A DNA stretch of 64,000 bases, from the NCBI GenBank assembly GCA_007751255.1, contig CP036296.1, forward strand, positions 5,146,001 to 5,210,000, given 5' to 3'. Below the pieces are notes generated by a model. That model was not told the DNA's origin and did no database searches. It was given only the letters and a program-made list of their open reading frames with translations. Made by a program: the position numbers and the translations under genes. Positions within the stretch are counted from its first letter, which is position 1, and the number at the start of each line of letters is the position of its first letter. Shown piece by piece: positions 24,340 to 33,916 of this stretch. This DNA is from Engelhardtia mirabilis. Its GTDB lineage: Bacteria; Planctomycetota; UBA1135; GCA-002686595.

Positions 24340-24413
24340 TACACCCCACAGGATTCGAACCTGTAACCTCCTGATCCGTAGTCAGGTGCTCTATCCAGTT
24401 GAGCTAGGGGTGC
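24340..24413 (-). tRNA. tRNA-Arg(ACG), the TadA substrate
   Basis: Acceptor GCACCCC/GGGGTGT (a G-U pair at the end), discriminator A, CCA encoded (24337-24339). Anticodon stem CCTGA/TCAGG with loop CTACGGA gives anticodon ACG, which after A34-to-I editing reads CGU, CGC and CGA. It lies directly upstream of tadA on the same strand. Confidence 0.96.
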
Positions 24414-24630
24414 CCGTTGGGGCGAGGATTAGAGCGGGTCACGGGGGGAGTGTCAAGACGACCGAAGGCCCTGGGTCGACCCATCCGCCGATCGGCACCT
24501 CTCGGGCCGCGACCGCCGGGGCGGGGCCGGCGATGCGACGACCGCGCGGGGTGGTCTCGGCGCTGGCCCGTGCCGCGCTGACCGCGCGCCGCTGTGGGAC
24601 AGGACGCCTCCGACCGCTAACCTCTCCCCC

Positions 24631-25650
24631 ATGGCCACCGACGCCGCCCGCACCCCCCAGCACTTCATTCGCCTCGAGGACCTGACCAGGGAGCAGCTCG
24701 ACGACCTGCTCGACCTGGCCGCACGCCTGAAGGCGCGACCGACCAACGACGCTCTCCTGGCCAAGTCCGTGGGGATGCTCTTCTTCAGGGGCTCGCTGCG
24801 CACGCGCGTCTCGCTCGAGGCTGCCATGAACCAGCTCGGCGGTCGCACGATCGAGCTGACCGCCGCCAGCGACGCCTGGGAACTCGAGACCCGCGAGGGC
24901 ACGGTCATGGACGGGCGCGCGCCGGAGCACGTGCGCGACGCCGCCGCGGTCCTGTCGACCTATGTCGACGCGCTCGCGGTGCGGCCGGCTCCCGAGGGGC
25001 AGTCCTGGGACATCGACCGCCGTGACGCCCAGATCAGTGCCTGGGCCAAGCACGCGCGCGTGCCCGTGATCAACATGGACAGCGCCCAGTGGCACCCGCT
25101 GCAGGCGCTGGCCGACGTGATGACCCTGCGCGAGACGTTCAAGCGGCCGGCCGGGCGCAAGCTGGCCCTGGTGTGGGTGCACTCGCCGCGCCCCGCGAGC
25201 GTCAGCGTGGCCCACTCGCTGCTGCTCGCCGCCCTGCGCGAGGGTCTCGATGTCTCGGTCGCACACCCGGCCGGCTTCGACCTCGATGAGGGCGTGCTCG
25301 ACGAGGCTCGATCGGTGGCCAACGAGCGCGGAACGTCGCTCGAGATGACCGGCGACATGGAGTCCGCCGTTCGCGGCGCCCACGTGGTCTACGCCCGCTC
25401 CTGGGAGTCCTTGGCCGACTACGGCAATCCGACCCTCGGAGCGAACCGTCGTGGTCGACACGCCGAGTGGACCGTCGACGAGCGACGCATGGCTCTGGGC
25501 GACGACGCGCGCCTGATGCACGCCATGCCCATCCGCCGCAACGTCGAAGTCACCGACGAAGTGCTCGATGGACCGCGGTCGTTGGTCTACGAGCAGGCGG
25601 CCAACCGACTGCACGCGCAGAAGGCTCTGTTGAGCCGTCTGCTGCGCTGA
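24631..25650 (+). CDS. ornithine-type carbamoyltransferase, probably N-acetylornithine carbamoyltransferase
   Basis: Transfers a carbamoyl group from carbamoyl phosphate to (acyl)ornithine in arginine synthesis. The 339-residue protein has the carbamoyl-phosphate site FFRGSLRTR (51-59), HPLQALADVMTL (155-166) and a C-terminal HAMPIRRNVEVTDEV (297-311). GSLRTR in place of OTCase STRTR, Trp83 after the 80s loop, and PIRRNV after the final His point to the N-acetyl or N-succinyl-ornithine branch. OTCases usually have HCLP where this has HAMP, so the usual Cys is Ala. No other arginine gene is adjacent. Plain OTCase or a family member of other specificity remains possible. Confidence 0.72.
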   Translation: MATDAARTPQHFIRLEDLTREQLDDLLDLAARLKARPTNDALLAKSVGMLFFRGSLRTRVSLEAAMNQLGGRTIELTAASDAWELETREGTVMDGRAPEHVRDAAAVLSTYVDALAVRPAPEGQSWDIDRRDAQISAWAKHARVPVINMDSAQWHPLQALADVMTLRETFKRPAGRKLALVWVHSPRPASVSVAHSLLLAALREGLDVSVAHPAGFDLDEGVLDEARSVANERGTSLEMTGDMESAVRGAHVVYARSWESLADYGNPTLGANRRGRHAEWTVDERRMALGDDARLMHAMPIRRNVEVTDEVLDGPRSLVYEQAANRLHAQKALLSRLLR

Positions 25651-25940
25651 CACCGCATTAGTCCGGATCCCGTGGCCGGCCTGGCCAAGGTCGCGAGATT
25701 CCTCGATTCGCCGAGCAACCGGCCGCGCCGACTTCCGTGGCCTCCTGCGACCACGATCCCCGCGCCAGGGTCGCAGTCGACCGGTCTTCGATCGCCCAAC
25801 CTCCGCTGACCCAGCCCTGGCCCATCGGGCGGTGACGGCCCGACCTGCGGCCCACGGTATCGGCGCCTCAGCGCTGTTGCCCACGTCCCTCGCTGCCCCT
25901 AGCCGCTCAAGCTCGCCCGTGCCCCGGGCGACGCGTTCCG

Positions 25941-28900
25941 ATGACTGCCAACGACTTCGTCCACCTCCACGTCCACTCGGAGTACAGCCTCCTGGACGGC
26001 GCGAACCGCATCGGCAACCTGGTCAAGGCCTGCGTCGACGATGGGCAGACGGCCCTCGCGTTGACCGACCACGGGAACATGTTCGGCGCGATCGAGCTGT
26101 ACAAGAAGTGTCGCGCTGCGGAGATCAAGCCCATCATCGGGTGTGAGGTCTACATCGCGCGCAAGTCGCGGCTCGAGCCCCACAACCGCAGCGACAACCC
26201 CTACAGCCACTTGACGCTGCTGGCCCGCACCAACGAGGGCTACCAGAACCTGATCAAGCTCGCCTCGCGGTCCTACCTCGAGGGCTTCCACGTCCGCCCG
26301 CGGATCGACATGGAGATCCTGGCCGAGCACGCGGCTGGAATCAGTTGCCTCTCCGGTTGCCTGTCGGGCGAGATGAACCAACTCATCCGCAAGGACAAGG
26401 AATCCGAGGCCGAGGGCCTGGCGGTTCGCCTGCGAGACATGTTCGGGCCCGAGCACTTCTGGCTGGAGCTGCAGCGCAACGGCATCAAGATCCAGGAGGA
26501 CTGCAACGAGTCTCTGGTCCGGATCAACCAGCGCACGGGCATCCCGCTTGTCGGCACCAACGACATCCACTACCTGCGCCACGAGGACTGCGCCGTCCAG
26601 GACGTGCTGCTCTGTATCAACACCGGTGCGAAGCGATCGGACGAGAAGCGCTTCAAGATGGACACGGACACGCTGTTCTTCCGCACCCGGGAAGAGATGG
26701 CGCACGTGTTCCGTGACCTGCCCCAGTGCTTGCCCGCGACCGTCGACGTCGCCGAGCAAGTCAACGTGGAGATCGAGTTCGGCAAGTACCACGTGCCGGT
26801 CTACGACAGCGGCCCGGACGAGACCCCGGACCAGCTCTTCGACCGGCTGCTGGAGGCGGGCCTGCTGCGCTTCTACGGCGAGGGCCACACCAAGGCGCGC
26901 GAGCGCCTCGAGTACGAGAAGCGGGTGATTCGCGAGCTGGGCTTCGTCTCGTACTTCCTGATCGTCTGGGACCTGATCAAGTGGGCCCGCGATCATGGGA
27001 TCCCGGTTGGTCCAGGGCGCGGTTCGGCGGCGGGCTCGATGGTCGCCTACCTGCTCGAGATCACCAAGGTCTGCCCCCTGCGCTACGACCTGCTGTTCGA
27101 GCGCTTCCTCAACGCCGCGCGGGTCTCGATGCCCGACATCGACATCGACTTCTGCAAGGAGGGCCGCGAGCGCGTGATGCAGTACACGCGCGACAAGTAC
27201 GGCGAGGCGTACGTGGCCCAAATCGTCACCTTCGGGACCATGGCCTCGCGCACGGTGGTGCGCGACGTCGGGCGGGTCCTCGACGTGCCCCTGGGAGACG
27301 TCAACAAGGTCGCCAAGAAGATCCCCGCCGGCCCCGGCGCTCCGTCCCTGCGCAAGGCGATCGAGACCGACGACGACCTGATCCAGGTCAAGAAGGACAT
27401 GCCCGAGTTGGCCGAGTTGTTCGACCTCTCGGTCGAGCTCGAAGGCCAGGTGCGGCACATCTCGACCCACGCCGCCGGCGTGATCATCGCCGACAAGCCG
27501 GTTACCGAGTACGTCCCCTTGTGCACCCAGGGCGAGGACATCTCGACCCAGTGGCCTGCCCCGCAACTCGAGGAGCTGGGGCTGCTCAAGATGGACTACC
27601 TGGGTCTGCGGACCCTGACCATCCTCGAGCGCGCCCAGGCCAACATCCGAAAGCGTGGCGGTACCCCGCCCGACCTCGACGACCTGCCCGAGGGCGATCC
27701 GGCCACGTACGCGATGCTGATGCGTGGGGACACGTTGGGCGTCTTCCAGCTCGAATCGGAGGGCATGCGGAAGCTGCTCGCGCGCCTCAAGCCCGACGTG
27801 TTCGAGGACCTGATCGCCGTGCTCGCCCTGTACCGACCGGGCCCCCTGGAGTCGGGGATGGACGAGATGTTCATCCGCCGCAAGCACGGCATGGAGCCGA
27901 TCGAGTACCCCCACCCGGTCCTCGAGCCAATCCTGGACGACACCTACGGGTGCATCGTCTACCAGGAACAGGTGATGTTGATCTCCAACCACCTGGGCGA
28001 CTTCTCCCTCAACGAAGCGGACAACCTCCGCAAGGCGATGGGGAAGAAGAAGCCGGAGATCATGCAGAAGTTCGCGGCGCAGTTCATCGACGGCGCCGCC
28101 ACCAAGGGCTGCGCCCGCGAGACCTCGCAGGAGATCTGGGACAACATCGTCAAGTTCGGTGGCTACGGCTTCAACAAGTCGCACTCCACCGCCTACGCGA
28201 TGATCACGTACCAGACCGCGTACCTGAAGGCCAACCACCGGCTCTCGTTCCTGGCCGGAAACATGTCCTGCGAGATGCAGGACTCCGACAAGATCAAGGC
28301 CTTCATCGACGACTGCAAGAAGAGCGGCATCGCCGTCCTGCAGCCGGACTCGCGCTACTCCACCTGGGAGTTCGAGCCCGAGGGCGAGCAGACCATTCGC
28401 TTCGGCTTCGGTGCGGTCAAGGGCACCGGCAAGAAGGCCATCGAGGCCATCTGCGCCGCCCGCACTGGCCTCGAGAAGGAGCCCGATCTGATCAATCTGG
28501 CCGCCGTCGTGGACCCGCAGGAGGTCAACAAGTCCACCTGGGAAGCCCTGGTCAAGGCCGGCGCCTTCGACTGGACCGGCTCCAACCGCGGAGCGCTGAT
28601 CGAACGCCTCGAGCGCATGCTGGCGACGGCGGCACAGGAGTTCGCCGACAAGCAGTCCGGCCAGGGCTCGATGTTCGAGATGTTCGGCGGCGAGGACGCC
28701 GCCGCCGCCGCGACGGGCCCCGCGAAGAACGCGCCCGACACCCGCGAGGTTTGGGACCAGACCGAGATCCTGAAGAACGAACGCGAGGTCCTGGGTCTGT
28801 ACCTCTCCGGTCACCCCCTGGAGGGCAACGCCGGGCTGCTCGCGCTGCTCTCCAACACCAGCACCACGCGGCTCGAGACCCTCGAGGCGGAGGCGGTGGT

Positions 28901-29399
28901 GACGATCGCCGGCCTGGTCGTCGGCCTGACCGAGAACACCGTCAAGAACGGCCGCTACGCGGGATCGAAGATGGCGCGCTTCAACCTCGAAGACCTGGAA
29001 GGCGCGGTTCAGGTCACCGTGTTCCCAAGGACCTTCGAGCAGGTGCGCGAGAAGCTGACCGACGACACCATCATCGTCGCCAAGGCCAAGGTCGAAGACC
29101 GCGGCGAGTCCATGGCGTTGATCCTCGACGACCTGATGACCGTCGAAGACGCAATCGGGCAGTTCCAGGGCGCGTTGGTGATCAAGGTCGACCAGCGCGA
29201 CGAACCTCGGCTCGCGGAACTGCGCGGCCTGATCGATCGGCGCAAGGGATCGAGTGCGCTCTACCTGGACGTGGAGGGAACCGACGGGAACACGCGGCGC
29301 GTGCGCGCCAACCGCCTCAGTGTCGACGTCGGCCCCGACCTGATTCGGGAGCTCGACGCGCTCCTGGAGCCCGGCCGAGCGAGCTTGGCCCGGCACTGA
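25941..29399 (+). CDS. dnaE: DNA polymerase III subunit alpha
   Basis: Replicative polymerase catalytic subunit. The 1152-residue protein has an N-terminal PHP domain (HLHVHSEYSLLDG at 8-20, TDHGNMFG), the palm with GPGRGSAAGS and the catalytic acidic triplet PDIDIDF (Asp401 and Asp403), fingers, a beta-clamp-binding region (SMFEMFGG near 913-920) and a C-terminal OB fold (VTIAGLVVGLTE near 990). Length matches DnaE1 (about 1160). The PHP metal ligands HxH are kept, so PHP exonuclease activity is possible. A 290-bp spacer without recognisable features separates it from the carbamoyltransferase gene; a convergent terminator follows. Confidence 0.97.
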   Translation: MTANDFVHLHVHSEYSLLDGANRIGNLVKACVDDGQTALALTDHGNMFGAIELYKKCRAAEIKPIIGCEVYIARKSRLEPHNRSDNPYSHLTLLARTNEGYQNLIKLASRSYLEGFHVRPRIDMEILAEHAAGISCLSGCLSGEMNQLIRKDKESEAEGLAVRLRDMFGPEHFWLELQRNGIKIQEDCNESLVRINQRTGIPLVGTNDIHYLRHEDCAVQDVLLCINTGAKRSDEKRFKMDTDTLFFRTREEMAHVFRDLPQCLPATVDVAEQVNVEIEFGKYHVPVYDSGPDETPDQLFDRLLEAGLLRFYGEGHTKARERLEYEKRVIRELGFVSYFLIVWDLIKWARDHGIPVGPGRGSAAGSMVAYLLEITKVCPLRYDLLFERFLNAARVSMPDIDIDFCKEGRERVMQYTRDKYGEAYVAQIVTFGTMASRTVVRDVGRVLDVPLGDVNKVAKKIPAGPGAPSLRKAIETDDDLIQVKKDMPELAELFDLSVELEGQVRHISTHAAGVIIADKPVTEYVPLCTQGEDISTQWPAPQLEELGLLKMDYLGLRTLTILERAQANIRKRGGTPPDLDDLPEGDPATYAMLMRGDTLGVFQLESEGMRKLLARLKPDVFEDLIAVLALYRPGPLESGMDEMFIRRKHGMEPIEYPHPVLEPILDDTYGCIVYQEQVMLISNHLGDFSLNEADNLRKAMGKKKPEIMQKFAAQFIDGAATKGCARETSQEIWDNIVKFGGYGFNKSHSTAYAMITYQTAYLKANHRLSFLAGNMSCEMQDSDKIKAFIDDCKKSGIAVLQPDSRYSTWEFEPEGEQTIRFGFGAVKGTGKKAIEAICAARTGLEKEPDLINLAAVVDPQEVNKSTWEALVKAGAFDWTGSNRGALIERLERMLATAAQEFADKQSGQGSMFEMFGGEDAAAAATGPAKNAPDTREVWDQTEILKNEREVLGLYLSGHPLEGNAGLLALLSNTSTTRLETLEAEAVVTIAGLVVGLTENTVKNGRYAGSKMARFNLEDLEGAVQVTVFPRTFEQVREKLTDDTIIVAKAKVEDRGESMALILDDLMTVEDAIGQFQGALVIKVDQRDEPRLAELRGLIDRRKGSSALYLDVEGTDGNTRRVRANRLSVDVGPDLIRELDALLEPGRASLARH

Positions 29400-29752
29400 G
29401 ACGCCGGCTCCTGGGCCATGGCGATCGGACGGCGCTTCAAGCGCAGCCGGCAGGTCGAGGCCCCCTCTGGCAAACCCTCGAGTGGCAACCAGCACTGCGC
29501 CGGCCCCCTCCGAACTCGCTTGCTCAGATGTTGATCAGACAGATCTCGGCCGTCCGACGACGCGCGGATCTCTCATCCGCGTTCAGCGCATCCTGAGCAC
29601 CAGGCTCGCCCGATGCTCACGAATGGCCCGCTTCAGAACGCCCCGACCGTTGCCGGGCAGGCCTCGTGATGAAACGACGCGGCCCGGCTCCCCCCGAGGA
29701 GGAAGCCGGGCCGCGCTGTGAAACTCACGCCGCCTTCCGGGGCGGCAGTCGA
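29400..29752. other. convergent intergenic region between dnaE and rplQ
   Basis: No gene is supported in the 353 bp. It contains the hairpin at 29679-29714, which can end transcripts from both sides. The remainder shows no repeat or RNA that could be recognised. Confidence 0.4.
29679..29714. terminator. bidirectional hairpin terminator between dnaE and rplQ
   Basis: An 11-bp perfect stem, gcggcccggct (29679-29689) with agccgggccgc (29704-29714), encloses a 14-nt loop between convergent genes. On the minus strand it is followed by GTCGTTTCA, a poor U-tract. Position makes termination of the alpha operon, and perhaps dnaE, likely. Confidence 0.6.
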
Positions 29753-30136
29753 TCACTCTTCGTCCGTGTCAACCTCGGTCCGTTCGACGAACTCGATGAT
29801 CGCGCGGGGGCTGTTGTCCCCCAGGCGCGGCTTCGAGAGCTTCAGGATCCGGGTGTAGCCGCCGGCGCGCTCCTTGAAGCGCGGGCCGAGGGTGTCGAAC
29901 AGCTTCGACACGGCCTCGTCGTCGCGCAGCTTGGCGAAGGCGCGGCGGCGGTTGTGCACACTGGACTCCTTGGCGAGCGTTACGAGACGCTCGACGTAGG
30001 GCCGCAGGTGCTTGGCTTTGGGAAGGGTGGTTGTGATCCGCTCGTGCTCGATCAACGACGCAGCCATGTTCCGGGTCATCGCGATCCGGTGGCTGGTGGT
30101 TCGATTGAGCTTGCGGCCCGCTACTCTGTGTCGCAT
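29753..30136 (-). CDS. rplQ: 50S ribosomal protein L17
   Basis: Large-subunit protein near the exit tunnel. The 127 residues begin [20 protein letters not shown], the canonical L17 start, and include [16 protein letters not shown] and [16 protein letters not shown]. The C-terminal 20 residues are acidic. Last gene of the alpha operon, 25 bp after rpoA, followed by the convergent terminator hairpin. Confidence 0.97.
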   Translation of the reverse strand: MRHRVAGRKLNRTTSHRIAMTRNMAASLIEHERITTTLPKAKHLRPYVERLVTLAKESSVHNRRRAFAKLRDDEAVSKLFDTLGPRFKERAGGYTRILKLSKPRLGDNSPRAIIEFVERTEVDTDEE

Positions 30137-30161
30137 CGGTTCGTCCCGGGCGTTATGCCCT

Positions 30162-31157
30162 TCAGGCCTGCATGCCCAGGTTCAGATCGAGCTCGGCCAA
30201 CTTGTTCTTGATCTCGGTCAGGCTCGTCTTCCCGAGGTTCTTGAGCTTCATGACCTCGGCCTCCGAGAGGGTCACAAGGTCACGCAGCGTTTGGAGATTC
30301 GCGCTGTCCAGGCAGTTGCGCGCGCGCACCGAGAGCTCCAGGTCGGAGAGCGGCCGGTCGAGCATGCGGTTCAGCTCGTCGGACTCCCGGTTCTGCTGGT
30401 GCAGCTCGGACGCGGCGGGGTCGCCGGCCAGCGGAAGGTCACCCGGCTCGGGCTGGAACAGCACGAAGGGGTTGAGGTGCTTGCGGTAGATCTTCGCGGC
30501 CTCGGTCAGCGCCAACTCGGGCGTGATCGTGCCGTCGGTCCAGACCTCGATCACAAGGCGGTCGTAGTTCGTGAACTTCCCGACCCGAGTCGCCTCGATC
30601 GAGTAGCGAACACGGTGCACGGGAGAGTAGATCGAGTCGACGGCAATCGTGCCGAGCTCCTGCTCCTCGCTGCGGTTCTCCTCCGCCGGAACGTAGCCGC
30701 GCCCGCGCCGCACGTCGAGCTCGATGACCAGGTCGCGGTCGAGCGTCAACGTTGCGATGTGGAGGTCCTTGTTGACCACATAGGCATCGCCCGGGCAGTG
30801 CACGTCAGCCCCGGTTACCGCACCCTTGCCGCTCTTGCGGATGGTGCAGGTGAACGACCCCGTCCCGGAGCCCTTCGACTTGATGCGGACGCGCTTCAGG
30901 TTGAGGATGATGTCGGTGACGTCCTCATAGATGCCTTCGAGCGAGTCGAATTCATGGTTCGCCCCCTCGATGCGGACCGCGGTGACGGCGGTGCCCTCGA
31001 TCGACGAGAGCAGGACGCGGCGGAGGCCGTTCCCGATCGTGTTGCCGAAGCCACGCTCGAACGGCTCGACCACGAAGCGGCCGTATTCACCGGTCAGGGT
31101 GTCGTGGTGCGGTTGAACTCGGCTGGGGAGTTCGAAGTTACGCCAACGGATGCGCAT
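30162..31157 (-). CDS. rpoA: RNA polymerase subunit alpha
   Basis: Assembles RNA polymerase and contacts UP elements and activators. The 331-residue protein has the N-terminal dimerisation domain ([20 protein letters not shown] near 32-51; GYVPAEENR) and a C-terminal domain with two HhH-like segments ([35 protein letters not shown]), so the CTD is intact. AGGAG lies 5 nt before the ATG, one of the clearest ribosome-binding sites in the window. It is separated from rpsD by 179 bp, longer than usual in the alpha operon. Confidence 0.98.
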   Translation of the reverse strand: MRIRWRNFELPSRVQPHHDTLTGEYGRFVVEPFERGFGNTIGNGLRRVLLSSIEGTAVTAVRIEGANHEFDSLEGIYEDVTDIILNLKRVRIKSKGSGTGSFTCTIRKSGKGAVTGADVHCPGDAYVVNKDLHIATLTLDRDLVIELDVRRGRGYVPAEENRSEEQELGTIAVDSIYSPVHRVRYSIEATRVGKFTNYDRLVIEVWTDGTITPELALTEAAKIYRKHLNPFVLFQPEPGDLPLAGDPAASELHQQNRESDELNRMLDRPLSDLELSVRARNCLDSANLQTLRDLVTLSEAEVMKLKNLGKTSLTEIKNKLAELDLNLGMQA

Positions 31158-31336
31158 GGGTTCTCCTGGTGGGCTCTGGGGCTGACCGGGCTGCGGTGCT
31201 TGCCTGGGTCGCTGTCTTGGCTAGATCAGCCTGTTGGGGCCGACGACGGATTCGCCGGCCCGGAGCCAACGCCTTCTGGCGTGGGCCAACAGTCACTGAG
31301 CCGATTGGGCTGATCGGGTGAGAAGGTTCTCCGAGA

Positions 31337-31966
31337 TCAGCGCGAGCAGAGCTCGATGATCATCTGCAGCTGAATCGGGTGCATGAAGTGCTCCCGCGTC
31401 GGCAGCGACGAGACGGTCGTGGACGGCTTGGTGCGATCGACGCTGAGCCAATCCGGAACCGCCTGGGACTTGTTGAACTCGAGCGCCTCGCCGACCACCT
31501 TGGCCGTCTTCTCGTTCTCGCGCAGGGTGACGATGTCACCGGCACGCACTTGGAACGAGGCGATGTCGACCCGACGCCCGTTGACCCGGAAGTGGCCGTG
31601 GGCGATCAGGTGGCGAGCGTGGGGCCGCGAGAAGGCGAGCCCCGAGGCGATCACCACGGAGTCCAAACGGCGCTCGAGCAGCGACACCAGGTTGTCCCCG
31701 GTGTTGCCGGCCATGCGCTCGGCCTTCTTGAAGTAGAGGCGGAACTGGCGCTCCACGATGTTGCCGTAGATGCGCTTCAGCTTCTGCTTCTCACGCAGGC
31801 GCAGGCCGTAGTCCGTGGCCTTGCTACGCCGTTGGGCGTGCTGACCCGGCGGGTAGTTGCGCTTGGCAACGCCACACTTGTCGGAGAAGCAGCGCTGCCC
31901 CTTCAGGAAGAGCTGCATGCCTTCGCGGCGGCACAGCTTGCAGACGGGTCCGGTATATCGAGCCAT
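31337..31966 (-). CDS. rpsD: 30S ribosomal protein S4 (zinc-binding form)
   Basis: Primary binder of the 16S 5' domain and, in many bacteria, translational repressor of the alpha operon. The 209-residue protein keeps four cysteines (Cys9, Cys12, Cys26, Cys31) as a zinc ribbon, the C+ form. The S4 RNA-binding domain (ERRLDSVVIASGLAFSRPHA, GHFRVNGRRVDIASF) follows. It sits between rpsK and rpoA, 19 bp after rpsK, as in the standard alpha operon. Confidence 0.97.
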   Translation of the reverse strand: MARYTGPVCKLCRREGMQLFLKGQRCFSDKCGVAKRNYPPGQHAQRRSKATDYGLRLREKQKLKRIYGNIVERQFRLYFKKAERMAGNTGDNLVSLLERRLDSVVIASGLAFSRPHARHLIAHGHFRVNGRRVDIASFQVRAGDIVTLRENEKTAKVVGEALEFNKSQAVPDWLSVDRTKPSTTVSSLPTREHFMHPIQLQMIIELCSR

Positions 31967-31985
31967 CGATCAGTTCTCTTGTTTC

Positions 31986-32366
31986 TCAGACGCGGCGGCG
32001 CTTCCTAGCGCGACACCCGTTGTGCGGAAGCGGCGTGACGTCTTCGATCAGGGTGATCTTGAGGCCCGCGTTGGACATGGCCCGGACGGCCGACTCGCGA
32101 CCGGAGCCGACGCCCTTGACGCGAACCTCGATCTCCTTCATCCCGTTGCGAATCGCGGCAGTCGCCGCGCGGTCGCCGGCCCGCTGGGCAGCGTACGGAG
32201 TGCTCTTCCGCGTGCCCTTGAAGCCGACTGCGCCAGCGGTGCCCCAGGAGATGGTTGCTCCTGAAGGGTCGGTGATCGTGACGTGGGTGTTGTTGAACGT
32301 CGCCTTCACGTAGGCGATGCCACGTACGACGTTCTTGCGCGTTTTGCGCTTGGGTGCCTTGGCCAT
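31986..32366 (-). CDS. rpsK: 30S ribosomal protein S11
   Basis: Platform protein near the 3' end of 16S rRNA. The 126 residues include [32 protein letters not shown] and the C-terminal [20 protein letters not shown], all canonical. The N terminus is short and Lys/Arg-rich. It follows rpsM by 77 bp and precedes rpsD. Confidence 0.97.
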   Translation of the reverse strand: MAKAPKRKTRKNVVRGIAYVKATFNNTHVTITDPSGATISWGTAGAVGFKGTRKSTPYAAQRAGDRAATAAIRNGMKEIEVRVKGVGSGRESAVRAMSNAGLKITLIEDVTPLPHNGCRARKRRRV

Positions 32367-32443
32367 AGTGCTGAACTTTCAGCGCGGCGCTTCGCGACCC
32401 GACCGCCATCAGGCGGCCCGAGCCGAGTCTGCGCCACGGTGGA

Positions 32444-32827
32444 CTACTTCATCCCCTTCACGGACTTCTTGCCGGCGACCGTCTTACGCGGCCCCTTGCG
32501 GGTGCGAGCGTTCGTCCGGGTGCGCTGGCCACGAACCGGCAGGCCGCGCCGATGGCGCAGGCCACGGTAGCAGCCGATGTCCCTCAGGCGCCCGATCGCG
32601 GAGGCGATCTGACGACGCAGGGAACCCTCGACGATCAAGTCGTCTTGAAGGTGGGCAGCCAGTTGGGTGATCTGCTCGTCGGTCAAATCGCGCGCCTTCA
32701 TGCCCGGTTCGAGCTTGAGGTGCGTGCAGATCTGATCCGCTGTAGTGCGACCCACACCGTAGATGTAGGTCAACGAGATCTCCAACCGCTTGTTGGGCGG
32801 AATGTCGACGCCGAGTACGCGGGGCAT
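32444..32827 (-). CDS. rpsM: 30S ribosomal protein S13
   Basis: Head protein that contacts tRNA and forms intersubunit bridges. The 127 residues include [51 protein letters not shown] and a Lys-rich tail slightly longer than in E. coli. An AGGAG element lies 9 nt before the ATG. It follows rpmJ, with 18 bp between them. Confidence 0.97.
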   Translation of the reverse strand: MPRVLGVDIPPNKRLEISLTYIYGVGRTTADQICTHLKLEPGMKARDLTDEQITQLAAHLQDDLIVEGSLRRQIASAIGRLRDIGCYRGLRHRRGLPVRGQRTRTNARTRKGPRKTVAGKKSVKGMK

Positions 32828-32845
32828 CTTGATGGTCTCCTGAGG

Positions 32846-32965
32846 TCAGCGGCCTTGGCGCTGCTTATGGGTGGGCTCTGCCTTGCAGATGACCCGGACA
32901 ACGCCCCGCCGCTTGACGACTTTGCAGTGGAGGCAGATACGACGGACGCTTGATCGAACTTTCAT
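32846..32965 (-). CDS. rpmJ: 50S ribosomal protein L36
   Basis: Smallest large-subunit protein. The 39-residue peptide starts [20 protein letters not shown] and ends with HKQRQGR. The zinc ligands are Cys11, Cys14, Cys27 and His33, so this is the zinc-binding (C+) paralogue. Its ATG overlaps the infA stop as ATGA, showing coupling. It was found by direct reading between infA and rpsM, the usual place. Confidence 0.97.
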   Translation of the reverse strand: MKVRSSVRRICLHCKVVKRRGVVRVICKAEPTHKQRQGR

Positions 32966-33207
32966 CGGGAGCGGGTATCCCTTCTGCGACGGTCCCCACG
33001 CCACACAATGCGGCCCTTCGTGAGGTCGTACGGGGACATCTCAACGGTGATGGTGTCGCCGGGGAGGATCCGGATGTATCGCATCCGCATCTTTCCGCTG
33101 ACGTGAGCCAGGATCTCGTGCCCTGACTCGAGTTTGGCGCGGAAGCGAGCGTTCGGGAGTGACTCCGTTACGACCGCTTCAACGGTGATCGGTTCTTCCT
33201 TGGCCAT
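32962..33207 (-). CDS. infA: translation initiation factor IF-1
   Basis: Binds the 30S A site during initiation. The 81-residue OB-fold protein includes [39 protein letters not shown] and [17 protein letters not shown]. The ATG at MAKEEPIT is chosen; an in-frame upstream ATG adds 11 residues not seen in the family. The C terminus is about 7 residues longer than E. coli IF-1 and Arg-rich. Overlaps rpmJ by 4 nt. Confidence 0.96.
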   Translation of the reverse strand: MAKEEPITVEAVVTESLPNARFRAKLESGHEILAHVSGKMRMRYIRILPGDTITVEMSPYDLTKGRIVWRGDRRRRDTRSR

Positions 33208-33247
33208 CTGGGGTGTTCCTCTGTTGGTGCTGAGCGGCATGCGCCGT

Positions 33248-33904
33248 TCAGCTCCGAGCTTCCCCTCGGAGGGCCGAACGGAGCGAGGCGAAGACCTCGT
33301 CCGGGGTGAGACTGCCGTCGACCGTAGTCAGAACCCCGCGCTCCCCATAGAAGCGCGAGACCGGCTCGGTCTCACGGTGATAGACGTTGAGTCGCTCTCG
33401 CACGACGTCCGGCTGATCGTCATCGCGCTGGTAGAGCTCTCCCCCACAGGCGTCGCACTTGCCGGCTACGGCCGGGGGCGCGAAGGCGCGGTGGTGAATG
33501 TTGGTGCAGTTCCGGCAGAGAAGGCGCCCCGCCGCGCGCTCGACGATCGATGAGTCCGGAACCGCGAGCTCGAGGGCTCGCACCTGGGTCTCGCCGAGCG
33601 CCTTCGAGAGTGCTTCTGCCTGGGGCAGGGTGCGCGGGAAGCCGTCGAGCAGGTAGCCGTCTCGGCAGTCGTCCTGAGAGACCCGATCGAAGAGCATCTC
33701 GATCACCAGGTCGTCCGGCACGAGCTCGCCGGCATCCATGAACTTCTTCGCACGATCCCCCAGGGCCGTGCCCCGGGAAAGGTTGGCGCGAAAGAGGTCC
33801 CCGGTAGCCACGTGCGGGAGGCCCTCGGCCTCGGCCAAACGCCGAGCCTGGGTGCCCTTGCCCGCTCCGGGAGCGCCGAGGAGGATGACGACGGTCTTCG
33901 ACAT
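33248..33904 (-). CDS. adk: adenylate kinase (zinc-containing LID)
   Basis: Interconverts AMP + ATP and 2 ADP. The 218-residue protein has the P-loop GAPGAGKGT at 10-18, the AMP-site ATGDLFR (33-39), DGFPRT (87-92) and a long LID with Cys130, Cys133, Cys150 and Cys153, a tetra-Cys zinc site as in Gram-positive enzymes. It lies between secY and infA; no map gene follows, although secY-adk-map-infA is common. Confidence 0.96.
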   Translation of the reverse strand: MSKTVVILLGAPGAGKGTQARRLAEAEGLPHVATGDLFRANLSRGTALGDRAKKFMDAGELVPDDLVIEMLFDRVSQDDCRDGYLLDGFPRTLPQAEALSKALGETQVRALELAVPDSSIVERAAGRLLCRNCTNIHHRAFAPPAVAGKCDACGGELYQRDDDQPDVVRERLNVYHRETEPVSRFYGERGVLTTVDGSLTPDEVFASLRSALRGEARS

Positions 33905-33916
33905 CAGATCAGGGCC

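Noticed and set aside
25899-29495. 1198-codon minus-strand open frame opposite dnaE
   Set aside because: Antisense shadow of the clear DnaE coding sequence; no recognisable domain.
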